Positions 7,361-15,198 of a stretch of DNA of 64,000 nt are shown here, piece after piece. Source of the DNA: Anoxybacteroides tepidamans (GTDB lineage Bacteria > Bacillota > Bacilli > Bacillales > Anoxybacillaceae); NCBI RefSeq assembly GCF_014201465.1, contig NZ_JACHEP010000002.1, positions 363,333 to 427,332 on the forward strand, read 5' to 3'. Position numbers and translations under genes: made by a program. How positions within the stretch are numbered: position 1 is the stretch's first letter; every line of letters begins with the position of its first letter. Under the pieces are notes generated by a model. It did not search any database and had not been told where the DNA came from. It was given only the letters and a program-made list of their open reading frames with translations.

Positions 7361-8016
7361 GAAATATTGGTGACTTGGTCCGATTCATATATATAAATAC
7401 CTTTTTGGCAAGATGTCGCCGCATAAAACATGGCTAACGCCACTTTTTTCGCTTCGATCGGCTTATATTTGCGCCATTTTCCAACAAATAAAAATGGCAC
7501 GCGGCAAAGAACCCACTCCGCTGTTTTTTCTGCTAAACGAAACTCTTGACGATCCCCGAGTAATAAAGACGGGCGAAAAATGTGCAGCGATTTAATTGCC
7601 AGCCGCTGCAGCGCCTCTTCTGTTTCACCTTTGACCCGATTATAAAAGAAAGGTGACTGCGGATTGGCACCGATAGCAGAAACAGTTAAAAAGCTTTTGA
7701 CATGGCATTTTTCCGCTAACGTAGCAGCACGCATCGTATATTCATAATCCACCTTAATAAATCGCTGTTTCGTTTTCGCTTTTTTCATCGTTGTGCCGAG
7801 GCAGCTGAACACGTCGTCCACATAAAAATAGCGCTCATACGCTTCTAATTCGTTAAAATCGATGACGACTTGCTGAAGCTTTTCATGTTCAATCGGCAGT
7901 TTTCGCCGCACAAAAATCGTGACTCGTTTGTAAACATCGGATTCAAGCAACAATGTCAAAAGCTCGCTCCCGATTAATCCGCTTGCTCCGATTAGTAGAG
8001 CTGTCCTGTCTTCCAA
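7357..8016 (-). CDS. NAD(P)-binding Rossmann-fold oxidoreductase, HTATIP2/YraR-like
   Basis: 219 aa from a TTG at 8016 (MEDRTALLIGASGLIGSELL), picked because GGGGGT lies 7-8 nt upstream. GASGLIG is the glycine-rich dinucleotide-binding loop; later VSAIGANPQSPFFYNRVKGETE carries the atypical-SDR Tyr/Lys-like region (Y..VKG) and IFRPSLLLGDR the substrate side. The pattern matches the atypical short-chain dehydrogenases related to HTATIP2 and NAD-dependent epimerase/dehydratase families. Substrate unknown. Monocistronic on the minus strand, just downstream of queF. Confidence 0.8.
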   Translation of the reverse strand: MEDRTALLIGASGLIGSELLTLLLESDVYKRVTIFVRRKLPIEHEKLQQVVIDFNELEAYERYFYVDDVFSCLGTTMKKAKTKQRFIKVDYEYTMRAATLAEKCHVKSFLTVSAIGANPQSPFFYNRVKGETEEALQRLAIKSLHIFRPSLLLGDRQEFRLAEKTAEWVLCRVPFLFVGKWRKYKPIEAKKVALAMFYAATSCQKGIYIYESDQVTNIS

Positions 8017-8113
8017 GACTAAAACCCCCAAATGAAAAAATCAATGTCATTATATATAAGTTTCGTAAAAAAAACTACTACTTTTTTGAACTTTTTCGAG
8101 TCACTAAAACAAC

Positions 8114-8137
8114 ATCTCCCCGCAAAAACGGGGAGAT
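8114..8137 (-). terminator. Terminator of the que operon
   Basis: ATCTCCCCG pairs with CGGGGAGAT (loop TTTTTG on the minus strand); a weak T-rich run (GTTGTTTTAG) follows. It lies just after the queF stop. Confidence 0.7.
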
Positions 8138-8142
8138 CGCGG

Positions 8143-8943
8143 TTAGCGGTTGTCTATTTTTTCTGGATATAAATCGTGGTTCATGAGGCGGTATTCCGCC
8201 ATTTTTTCGTATTTTGTCCCCGGGCGTCCCCAGTTGCAGTATGGGTCAATCGAAATACCGCCGCGCGGTGTAAATTTCCCCCATACTTCAATATAGCGCG
8301 GCTCCATCACTTTAATTAAGTCGTTCATAATAATGTTTACGCAATCTTCGTGGAAATCGCCATGATTGCGAAAGCTGAATAAGTACAGCTTTAACGATTT
8401 ACTTTCGACGCATTTTTTGTCAGGAATGTAGCTAATATAAATCGTCGCGAAGTCTGGTTGTCCGGTCTTTGGCATCTGCTTTAATAAGCAGGTGGACTAT
8501 ATCTTATTCTTATTCAACTGCGATATTGAATAAGAACCCTTGCGCTTCCACCATGAAAATGAATCTCATGGTGTACTCTACTCTCTTCCTCCATCACTAC
8601 TCTTACTCGCTTCATGATAGAGTGATTTCGATAGTCTCTGCACCTTCCCTAAAAAAGCACAGATTCACACTTCTGTACTTTCTTTAGGGCTTGGCTCAGG
8701 GTTAGAGACATATTCCCTTCCCCTGAATTCACAAGGTTTAGCCGACAGTGTCACCACTGAAGTGTGCCCTCATTGACACAAACTAGTGAACTCCGGACAA
8801 TTAAACTTCACGAAATAATCGCGATCAGGATGTTTGTTATCAAATACCTCTAACACTTCCGGGCTGTATTCGAACAAATATTTCGTTCCTTGGTTGCCAA
8901 GGAGCGTTAAATCTTTTAATTCTTCATCTTTTCTTCCTGCCAT
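8143..8943 (-). CDS. queF: QueF, NADPH-dependent preQ0 reductase, gene split by a group I intron
   Basis: Joining 8943-8776 and 8472-8143 gives an uninterrupted 165-aa QueF, the normal length for the short, B. subtilis-type enzyme. It reduces the nitrile preQ0 (7-cyano-7-deazaguanine) to preQ1 in the queuosine pathway. Exon 1 (56 codons, [20 protein letters not shown]...) ends in CPEFTSLC; that last cysteine is the catalytic nucleophile by alignment with B. subtilis QueF. Exon 2 starts [18 protein letters not shown] and carries [20 protein letters not shown] (NADPH/substrate region with the conserved Glu-Ser-Lys) and the [16 protein letters not shown] block. ATG 8943 follows AAAGGAGAATGAAAA. 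Last gene of queC-D-E-F. Without splicing, translation stops at TGA two codons past the cysteine, so the product depends on intron removal. Confidence 0.93.
8473..8775 (-). ncRNA. Group I self-splicing intron (303 nt) in queF
   Basis: Both exon ends give the exact conserved QueF protein when joined, fixing the boundaries. The 5' exon ends in U and the intron ends in G (position 8473), as group I chemistry requires. P1: exon UGUGU pairs with intron GCACA, with the U-G pair at the splice site. P2 is CAGUG-GUGA-CACUG. Core elements read on the minus strand: Q-like UAACCCUGAGCCAAG (8704-8690), R-like GUGCAGAGACUA (8643-8632), S AAGAUAUAGUCC (8505-8494); GACUA of R and UAGUC of S form P7. P6 is CCCUAAA / UUUAGGG. 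Additional hairpins CACCAUGA / UCAUGGUG and UUCUUAUUCAA / UUGAAUAAGAA lie between R and S. No homing endonuclease reading frame is present. The subgroup was not assigned. Confidence 0.93.
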
Positions 8944-8963
8944 TTTTCATTCTCCTTTCTATT

Positions 8964-9695
8964 TTATACGCCGCGTTTGTTGCCCCAAAGAAGCGCATGC
9001 AGCTGCGGCAACACGCGAGCATCATTCATTTCTGGTGATTGCACCGCTTTTTCAACTAACCATTTCAGCTGATCAAGCAATTTCATCCGCAATGCTACGT
9101 CGTCCGCTTCCGTTACATCATCGTTGCCGACTTGCAAGTAAAAAGGAAGCATGTGATAACGTTCGTGAACGTTTTTCGCATATTCAAAATCTTCATCATT
9201 AAATACGACGACTTTTAAGCTAACGTTTGCAGTTCGACCGTTTGCTAACAGTTTGTTGATAATATCATCGAGCACCGCAAAATTCGTCTCCATTCCCGAA
9301 CTTGGCGGCTTCGGGGAAATCGTTAAATCATCAATGCTATAAAACCAGTCTTGCCAGCGGCTTCCTTGCGTTTCTAGCGCTATGCGAATATTTTTTGACT
9401 TTAATAGCGCAATCAACTCATCTAACGATTTCAACAAAGCTGGATTGCCTCCGGAAATCGTGACATGGCTAAAACGGTTACTGCCTAATTCAACAAGCTG
9501 ATTCCAGATGTCTTCTGCCGTCATTTGCTTGATTTCGTCTTTCGCCGACCCATCCCACGTAAACGCAGAATCGCACCAGCGGCAACGGTAATCGCAGCCG
9601 GCGGTGCGGACGAACATCGTCTTTTGCCCGATCACCATCCCTTCTCCTTGAATGGTCGGGCCAAAAATTTCAAGGACTGGGATCGTTTTTGCCAT
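8964..9695 (-). CDS. queE: QueE, 7-carboxy-7-deazaguanine synthase
   Basis: 243-aa radical SAM enzyme converting 6-carboxy-tetrahydropterin to 7-carboxy-7-deazaguanine. Start MAKTIPVLEIFGPTIQGEGMVIG shows the QueE N-terminal pattern; the iron-sulfur cysteines are in GCDYRCRWCDSAF (CX3CX2C), and VTISGGNPALLKS is the SAM-binding GGxP-type loop. The ATG overlaps the queD stop by one base (TAATG), indicating translational coupling. A 20-nt gap separates it from queF. Confidence 0.95.
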   Translation of the reverse strand: MAKTIPVLEIFGPTIQGEGMVIGQKTMFVRTAGCDYRCRWCDSAFTWDGSAKDEIKQMTAEDIWNQLVELGSNRFSHVTISGGNPALLKSLDELIALLKSKNIRIALETQGSRWQDWFYSIDDLTISPKPPSSGMETNFAVLDDIINKLLANGRTANVSLKVVVFNDEDFEYAKNVHERYHMLPFYLQVGNDDVTEADDVALRMKLLDQLKWLVEKAVQSPEMNDARVLPQLHALLWGNKRGV

Positions 9696-10132
9696 TATCG
9701 GTTCCCTGCTTTCGGCCGATATACGACGTAGCTCGTCGGCGATTCACGCACAAATACTTGCACGCACGTCGGGCGGTTTGGCAACGTATCAAGATGAGCT
9801 TGCACGATTTCCGCGATTTTTCGGGCCACGACTTCGGTTGTTGGAAAATCTTCCGCACGAGTATTGCTAAACAAATCGGTATGATCATTTATTAACGTAT
9901 GATCAAATTTTCCGTGAACGATTTTCTTCAGCTGTTGAAAGTTAATTAAAAAACCGGACTCATCCAGTTCATCACCAGCAATCGTAATATTGACAAAATA
10001 CGTATGGCCGTGCACGTTTGCGCATTTGCCCGCCGCTTCGTGCGGAATGAAGTGCGCTGCGGCAATTTGCATATCTTTATTTAGCTCATAGCGAAAATTG
10101 TGAAACACTTGCGGATAAATTTGATGAATCAT
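9695..10132 (-). CDS. queD: QueD, 6-carboxy-5,6,7,8-tetrahydropterin synthase
   Basis: 145-aa member of the PTPS family. It converts dihydroneopterin triphosphate to 6-carboxy-tetrahydropterin, an early step to preQ0. Zinc-binding histidines appear in AAHFIPHEAAGKCANVHGHTYFV, with the catalytic cysteine of QueD in GKCANVHGH. C-terminal PTTEVVARKIAE and VRESPTSYVVYRP are family blocks. It overlaps queC at the start (TGATG) and queE at the end, so all are translated from one message. Confidence 0.95.
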   Translation of the reverse strand: MIHQIYPQVFHNFRYELNKDMQIAAAHFIPHEAAGKCANVHGHTYFVNITIAGDELDESGFLINFQQLKKIVHGKFDHTLINDHTDLFSNTRAEDFPTTEVVARKIAEIVQAHLDTLPNRPTCVQVFVRESPTSYVVYRPKAGNR

Positions 10133-10794
10133 CAGCCAATCGCTCCTTTCTTTTCCGCCATATATTGTTCAAGTCCCCGCTTGCGCAGCTTGCACGCTGG
10201 ACATTCGCCGCATCCGTCCGCAATCACGCCGTTATAACATGTCAATGTCTTCATTCTGACAAACTCCAACGCGCCTAACTCATCGGCTAACTTCCACGTT
10301 TCTGCTTTATTGAGCCACATAAGCGGCGTATGAATGACAAATTGATAGTCCATCGCCAAGTTCAATGTGACGTTGAGCGACTTAATGAAAATATCGCGGC
10401 AATCCGGATAGCCGCTAAAATCCGTTTCACATACGCCTGTGACAAGATGGCGCGCCCCTTTTTGTTTCGCCAACACCGCGGCAAACGATAAAAACAACAA
10501 GTTCCGCCCATCGACAAATGTAGACGGAAGTTCTCCTTCTTTATGTTCAATCACGATATCGCTTCTCGTTAACGCATTCGGTGCCAATTGATTTAAAAGC
10601 GACATATCGAGCACCGTATGCGGAATGCCTAGTTCTTCTGCAATCGACGAAGCGACTTCGATCTCTAACCGATGGCGCTGATTATAGTCGAATGTAACCG
10701 CTTCAACTTCGGCAAATTGCTTCAGCGCCCAAAACAAACATGTCGTGCTGTCTTGGCCGCCGCTAAATACAACGACTGCCTTTTCCTTTTTCAT
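10132..10794 (-). CDS. queC: QueC, 7-cyano-7-deazaguanine (preQ0) synthase
   Basis: 220-aa ATP-dependent enzyme turning the carboxyl of CDG into the nitrile of preQ0. N-terminal [18 protein letters not shown] is the PP-loop (SGGxDS). The zinc-binding cysteines are at the C-terminus: [21 protein letters not shown]. First gene of the que operon; the ATG follows AAGAAAGGAGAGCGAACGAAG. Transcription is likely controlled by the preQ1 riboswitch about 90 nt upstream. Confidence 0.95.
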   Translation of the reverse strand: MKKEKAVVVFSGGQDSTTCLFWALKQFAEVEAVTFDYNQRHRLEIEVASSIAEELGIPHTVLDMSLLNQLAPNALTRSDIVIEHKEGELPSTFVDGRNLLFLSFAAVLAKQKGARHLVTGVCETDFSGYPDCRDIFIKSLNVTLNLAMDYQFVIHTPLMWLNKAETWKLADELGALEFVRMKTLTCYNGVIADGCGECPACKLRKRGLEQYMAEKKGAIG

Positions 10795-10847
10795 CTTCGT
10801 TCGCTCTCCTTTCTTTTTTTCAAGAAGAAAGAGCGTTCTAAAACAAA

Positions 10848-10873
10848 AAAGCCATACCCTCCTAAGGATACAG
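10848..10873 (-). terminator. Attenuator terminator of the preQ1 riboswitch
   Basis: On the minus strand GCTGTATCC pairs with GGGTATGGC (with G-T pairs), followed by TTTTTTG. It lies directly after the preQ1 aptamer and before queC, fitting transcription-terminating control. Confidence 0.85.
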
Positions 10874-10880
10874 CTTTCCC

Positions 10881-10913
10881 TAGTTTTTTATAGAGGGTTG
10901 TTCTAGAACCTCT
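10881..10913 (-). promoter_or_regulatory. preQ1-I riboswitch aptamer
   Basis: On the minus strand the aptamer opens AGAGGTTCTAG, has ACCCTCT closing the P1 stem with AGAGGT, and ends in the A-rich tail TATAAAAAACTA that forms the H-type pseudoknot. This agrees with the class I preQ1 consensus base by base in the conserved parts. Together with the terminator it should shut off queC-D-E-F when preQ1 accumulates. Confidence 0.95.
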
Positions 10914-10987
10914 CCCATACAAACAAAGCGTTCGTATGGATTTCTTCTATGATAAGATTTTTTCCTTCAATACTATACCACACTTCT

Positions 10988-12097
10988 TCACTCTATACTA
11001 GCCTTAGATTTGAAACGTTTCATGAAAGATGCATACATGTAAAGAGCAGGAATGTAGCCGACTAAAAGATAAAAGCCGGCCGTCGAAACGATTTTCCCAA
11101 GCTGCTCAATCTCCTCCCGCTTATTAAAAAAAAGTGATGCAATAAATAATATGATTAAAATAAATGGGAGAGAAACGCGTTGTTTTAGAGCCGCGATTCG
11201 TTTCAACCCACGCGTCACCGACCAAACAGCTAAACAAATAATCGGGAACACAACGAGCACATAAATAGAAATAATAATATATTCCATCCGTTCAATAAAT
11301 GGAATTTCAGGAATTTTCCCGAGCGTCAATGTCGGCCATATAATATGCTTGATTTGCTCTTCATTATAAAAAACAGTGGAAATAAAAATCACCACTAAAT
11401 AAATGAACATTGTAAAGACATTCGCCCATTGCGCCCATTTATGCGACTGTTGTCCGTCTTTCACGAATGAATAATACATCAGCAGCATTTCAAAGCCGAG
11501 ATATTCGACCGTTACTTCTTTCGCCCCTTTGAAAATATCGATTACCGAATGGTCAAGAATCGGCAAGAAATTGCGATAGTGAGCATACTCAAGCGGGAAA
11601 AATAACATTGGAAAAATTGTCAAAAGCGGAATAACGACTCCCCATACGCATAATCCGACAACGACGCGAAACCCGCCAGATACGGTATAATACGTTAACA
11701 ATAAAAGAATTAAACTAAATTGCCACGTCCCCATCAGCGGAAACATCGATACTTGAATCACTTCAATATATAATCGTAAAACAATCAATGCGAGCAAAAG
11801 AAAATAAACGACAAACCCTATATTAAGCACATTCCCAAACCATTTCCCAAAATATTGGATATTAATATTTGTAACATCTTCACTACTTCCTGATAGCTGA
11901 AAAATTTTGTATATCATCCATATGAGAAAATGCGCGGCTATGCCGGCAATAATAACGCTTATCCAGCCGTCATGCCCGGCTTTCTCATTTAAGTTTCGCT
12001 GAAAACTGAGAACCCCTATCCCTACTTGCGAACAATGGATCGTAAAAAAGACAAAAAACGGTGAAATTAAAAACCGTTCACGTTCCGCTTGTTTCAT
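10988..12097 (-). CDS. gerKB: GerKB-like spore germination permease subunit (B)
   Basis: 369 aa from ATG 12097 (MKQAERERFLISPFFVFFTIH); GGAGGGAATTT precedes it, and an in-frame ATG 15 nt upstream has no site. Ten or so hydrophobic helices of the APC superfamily GerAB/GerKB type. In germinant receptors the B subunit binds the nutrient and sits in the spore inner membrane. Last gene of an A-C-B operon, the gene order of gerK in B. subtilis. The cognate germinant cannot be inferred. Confidence 0.85.
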   Translation of the reverse strand: MKQAERERFLISPFFVFFTIHCSQVGIGVLSFQRNLNEKAGHDGWISVIIAGIAAHFLIWMIYKIFQLSGSSEDVTNINIQYFGKWFGNVLNIGFVVYFLLLALIVLRLYIEVIQVSMFPLMGTWQFSLILLLLTYYTVSGGFRVVVGLCVWGVVIPLLTIFPMLFFPLEYAHYRNFLPILDHSVIDIFKGAKEVTVEYLGFEMLLMYYSFVKDGQQSHKWAQWANVFTMFIYLVVIFISTVFYNEEQIKHIIWPTLTLGKIPEIPFIERMEYIIISIYVLVVFPIICLAVWSVTRGLKRIAALKQRVSLPFILIILFIASLFFNKREEIEQLGKIVSTAGFYLLVGYIPALYMYASFMKRFKSKASIE

Positions 12098-12124
12098 AAA
12101 TTCCCTCCACATTCAGCACTCCGT

Positions 12125-13204
12125 TTATTCCCCAATGCCCGTTTGAACGATGTCGATCTTCACATGTGGACGAATGGTTAGCTGCTGATATTGTTGATAA
12201 AACGATTTTTCATTCCAGTTCCTTGTATGGCTGCGAACAAAATCGCCGATTCCGAGCGGATCGATTTCTTTTTTTTGAAAATAGGAAAGCAATGCGGTGA
12301 TGTCTTTGTTTAAGTGTTTTTCCATTTGATTGCGCACAAGTTTAAACGCACGTTTATCTGGCAAATCAAGCCAAGTCGGATAATCGCGAATAACTGCTCG
12401 AATGTGAAGATGAATATCGATAACAGGCTGTTTTCCTTTTTTAAATGAATAGCGGGAAGTGGCAAACAAGTTTTCCAACAATACACGCCCTTTTTGTTTA
12501 TTTCTGGAGATTGGTATTTGGTAAACACCATTTTTCGTTTGATCTAATAACATTTTCACAAGAAACGATTGGCGTAAATCGATTCGACCGACATAATGGC
12601 CATCATTAAACAAAGCAAGCCCTTCTAATTTCACGAAATTCCCCTTTTTTTCGAAATAAGGCAAAAATGGGTCGCGTCCCTTCCCGAAATAGTTGTATAA
12701 AAAAATATGCAAATTCGTATTCGGCAAGTTCATTTCGCGAATGTTTTGTTCGACAAGATTGGATAAATAGAGCGTATCGCTTAATGTCGTTTCAGCGGTA
12801 ATGCGCAGCAACTCTTCCGCGTCGCCTTTTGCAACTGCTAGCTGTAAATGGCTGCCAACTTTATTGTTTCGTGCTAAGCTATGGACAATTTCCGTAATCC
12901 CTTTTTTCGCAAACGATTTGCCGAATAACACGAGTCTCATCTGTCCTTCTTCAATTGGCAATGCTGATTTGGACGAGAGTCGTGGAATTAAATCGTACGT
13001 AGTCGATGATTCAGTTGTCAAAATATCCGGCTTTGTCATCGGACCTTGACGAAAAGTCGGATAAATGGCAGTTCCAATATACTTCCCATTTTTCCAATCG
13101 TACCCCATCGCATGAATAATTTGTACTTGATCGACGATGCGGGAACTTTCACAGCCGGCAAGCAAAAACACGAATAGAAAAATGGAGTAGAGAGTCCTCC
13201 ACAT
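12125..13204 (-). CDS. gerKC: GerKC-like spore germination lipoprotein (C)
   Basis: 359-aa lipoprotein: signal peptide LYSIFLFVFLLAGC with lipobox LAGC, then a soluble Ger(X)C domain containing QIIHAMGYDWKNGKYIGTAIYP and RLVLFGKSFAKKG. The lipidated C subunit anchors to the outer face of the spore inner membrane and joins the A and B subunits in the receptor. It lies 14 nt after gerKA and 27 nt before gerKB. Confidence 0.87.
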   Translation of the reverse strand: MWRTLYSIFLFVFLLAGCESSRIVDQVQIIHAMGYDWKNGKYIGTAIYPTFRQGPMTKPDILTTESSTTYDLIPRLSSKSALPIEEGQMRLVLFGKSFAKKGITEIVHSLARNNKVGSHLQLAVAKGDAEELLRITAETTLSDTLYLSNLVEQNIREMNLPNTNLHIFLYNYFGKGRDPFLPYFEKKGNFVKLEGLALFNDGHYVGRIDLRQSFLVKMLLDQTKNGVYQIPISRNKQKGRVLLENLFATSRYSFKKGKQPVIDIHLHIRAVIRDYPTWLDLPDKRAFKLVRNQMEKHLNKDITALLSYFQKKEIDPLGIGDFVRSHTRNWNEKSFYQQYQQLTIRPHVKIDIVQTGIGE

Positions 13205-13218
13205 AAAGATCTCCCTTC

Positions 13219-14736
13219 TTATTCATCGATATCTTTTTTCTGTTTTGCTTTTTTCGGATCATATCGCCAAAACGTCCGCGGCCGCAAATAACTTGGACGT
13301 TTCGCTGTTAAATGATAAGGCGAACGGATGAAACTATCGGCAAAAGCTTTTACGCGAAGCGGATATAACGGCACAAAATAAGGATTGCCAAACGATTGTA
13401 GCTTCCCTAAATGAATCAGAAGTAAACAAATTGCGAAGACAATGCCAACACCCCCCCAAAACGAGGCAAAGAAAATGATCGGAAACCGGATGAAACGAAT
13501 TGTATTCGACATTTTAAAAATCGGCGTCGTAAATGAGGCAAGTGCGGCTAACGATACGATAATAAGCAAAATGTTGCTTGTAAGAGCGGCCTCCACAGAA
13601 GCTTGTCCAATGACAATCCCGCCGACAATCCCGAGCGTTTGCGCCACTTTTGTCGGCAAACGCGCCCCTGCTTCCCGCAACAGCTCGATCGTAATTTCTA
13701 AAAACAATACTTCCAGCGTTGGCGGGAACGGAACGTTGGAGCGCGAAAAAATAATCGGTCCGAGCAAATCTTTCGGAATCATTTCATAATGGTATGTTAA
13801 AACAGCTATATAAATAGGCGATGCTAAAATCGAAAACATAACGCCAAATAAGCGAATCAACCGGAAAAACGAACCGAGAATCCATGGCAAATAATAATCT
13901 TCCGGAGATGTAAAAAAATCAAATAATGTTGATGGACCTGTAATGACATAAGGAGAGCCGTCGGCAAAAATCGCCACTTGCCCCCCAACCAATGCGTATA
14001 TGACTCTGTCGATTCGCTCGGTTGATACAAACGAAGGAAACGGGGAAGAAGAATTGTCCGATATCATTTGATCGATTAATGACGTATCAAACACAACATC
14101 AAATTCAATTTCGCTTACCCGCTGTATTACGGTTTCGATCGTTTGATCGTTGGCAATTCCATTAATATATGCAACCACCACTTTCGTTTTTGACATGGAA
14201 CCAACCGTTAGCTCACGAAAAATTAAATTTGGTGTCACAATTTGCCTGCGTAATAAATGTAAATTTGTTCCAATATTTTCAACAAACCCGACTTTCGGTC
14301 CGACAACACTAAACTCATTTTCCGAGTCATTATTTTGCCGCAACCCTAAATTTTCGCTGGCTAAATTGATGAGCGCACAACGGTCGGTAGCGTCTAAAAG
14401 TTGAATCATCGCAAAACCTTTTAATAGTTTTGTTTCAATCATTTCGACATCCGCTGTCACTTCGATTCGCTGAATGGGAATGATTTGCTGTAAATCATGA
14501 ATGGAGAGAGAAGAATGCTCCGACAAATCTTGCTGCAAATGACAAAGAACATGTTGTTGCAGCAATTTCGGGTCTACTAATGAATCAAAATAATAAATCG
14601 AAAAATAGTGCCCGTTCGTTTGAAACGGAAGATGAACAAAATCGCTTGATTGCTTCAACGATTTTAGTAAATGCGACAATGTTTTCGTTTGTTTTTCTAG
14701 TTTGTTTTTTTTAAATAAAAACGAAAAAATAGACAT
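13219..14736 (-). CDS. gerKA: GerKA-like spore germination receptor A subunit
   Basis: 505-aa protein of the Spore_GerA family: a large cytosolic N-terminal domain (about 1-270) and a C-terminal membrane domain with about five helices (around 275-450). Family blocks include DRVIYALVGGQVAIFADGSPY, SNVPFPPTLEVLFLEITIELL, REAGARLPTKVAQTLGIVGG and VEAALTSN. A subunits are thought to form the ion channel of the receptor. First gene of the operon; ATG preceded by TTTGAGGAGATTGAA. Confidence 0.9.
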   Translation of the reverse strand: MSIFSFLFKKNKLEKQTKTLSHLLKSLKQSSDFVHLPFQTNGHYFSIYYFDSLVDPKLLQQHVLCHLQQDLSEHSSLSIHDLQQIIPIQRIEVTADVEMIETKLLKGFAMIQLLDATDRCALINLASENLGLRQNNDSENEFSVVGPKVGFVENIGTNLHLLRRQIVTPNLIFRELTVGSMSKTKVVVAYINGIANDQTIETVIQRVSEIEFDVVFDTSLIDQMISDNSSSPFPSFVSTERIDRVIYALVGGQVAIFADGSPYVITGPSTLFDFFTSPEDYYLPWILGSFFRLIRLFGVMFSILASPIYIAVLTYHYEMIPKDLLGPIIFSRSNVPFPPTLEVLFLEITIELLREAGARLPTKVAQTLGIVGGIVIGQASVEAALTSNILLIIVSLAALASFTTPIFKMSNTIRFIRFPIIFFASFWGGVGIVFAICLLLIHLGKLQSFGNPYFVPLYPLRVKAFADSFIRSPYHLTAKRPSYLRPRTFWRYDPKKAKQKKDIDE

Positions 14737-14805
14737 TTCAATCTCCTCAAATGCTCGCTCATTTATTGGTTAGTTTCTCAATCTCTTCATACTTTTATAC
14801 AGGCG

Positions 14806-15110
14806 TGTTGATGAACCATTAAAAACTAGTTGACATCGCTCTATTCCTATATAAATACAACTGGGAGGTTTAACTTATGACTGACGAAAAAGCAGACTCC
14901 CTATTTTTTCGACTGTCGGAGGCAAGCCTTTGGCTTGCCTGCGTCACGCCTTCGCGTGACAGAGGACCGAACAACGAGCCGCCTCCCAGACAAATAAATT
15001 TGTCTGGGAGCGGTGTTGTTCGGTCGCCCGACAGTCGAAAAATAACGAGTACTCCATAAAAAAGAAAAATGTTAAAGTTTCAACGTGCATTTATATAGCT
15101 TTTCTGTCAT
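14806..15110. repeat. Partial copy of repeat A family, interrupted by mobile element B
   Basis: 14806-14847 (GTGTTGATGAACCA... GACATCGCTCTATTCC) matches the right end of repeat A read in reverse and the copy at 35886. It resumes after the 246-bp insertion as TAGCTTTTCTG at 15096. The uninterrupted arrangement CTCTATTCCTAGCTTTTCTG is seen at 35930-35949, which gives the empty site for the insertion. Confidence 0.75.
14850..15095 (+). mobile_element. Structured MITE B, 246 bp, TA target duplication
   Basis: Terminal inverted repeats TATAAATACAAC and TATAAATGCAC, flanked by TA on both sides (14848-14849, 15096-15097). TA duplication is typical of IS630/Tc1-mariner-mobilised elements. Inside, a 17-bp stem (TATTTTTCGACTGTCGG with its complement) encloses hairpin GGCAAGCC/GGCTTGCC, hairpin GTCACGC/GCGTGAC, and a long arm GACCGAACAAC/GTTGTTCGGTC topped by CTCCCAGACAAAT/ATTTGTCTGGGAG. 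A ribosome site GGGAGG with ATG at 14877 leads into the stem. The same element lies inverted at 57477-57722. No transposase inside. Confidence 0.88.
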
Positions 15111-15198
15111 GACTTTTATACATATTTCCCATTTTTGAGTTGATGAATTTGAATTTTCAGTATATATTGAAAGAAACGAGAACGGAGGGGGGATCATA

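Noticed and set aside
8469..8687. Plus-strand frame of 72 codons in the queF interruption
   Set aside because: It lies antisense to the group I intron, lacks a convincing ribosome site and has no protein-like pattern.
14877..15059. 60-aa frame starting MTDEKADSLFF
   Set aside because: It runs through the hairpins of element B, and the sister copy stops after 18 codons; not treated as a gene, only noted as a leader.
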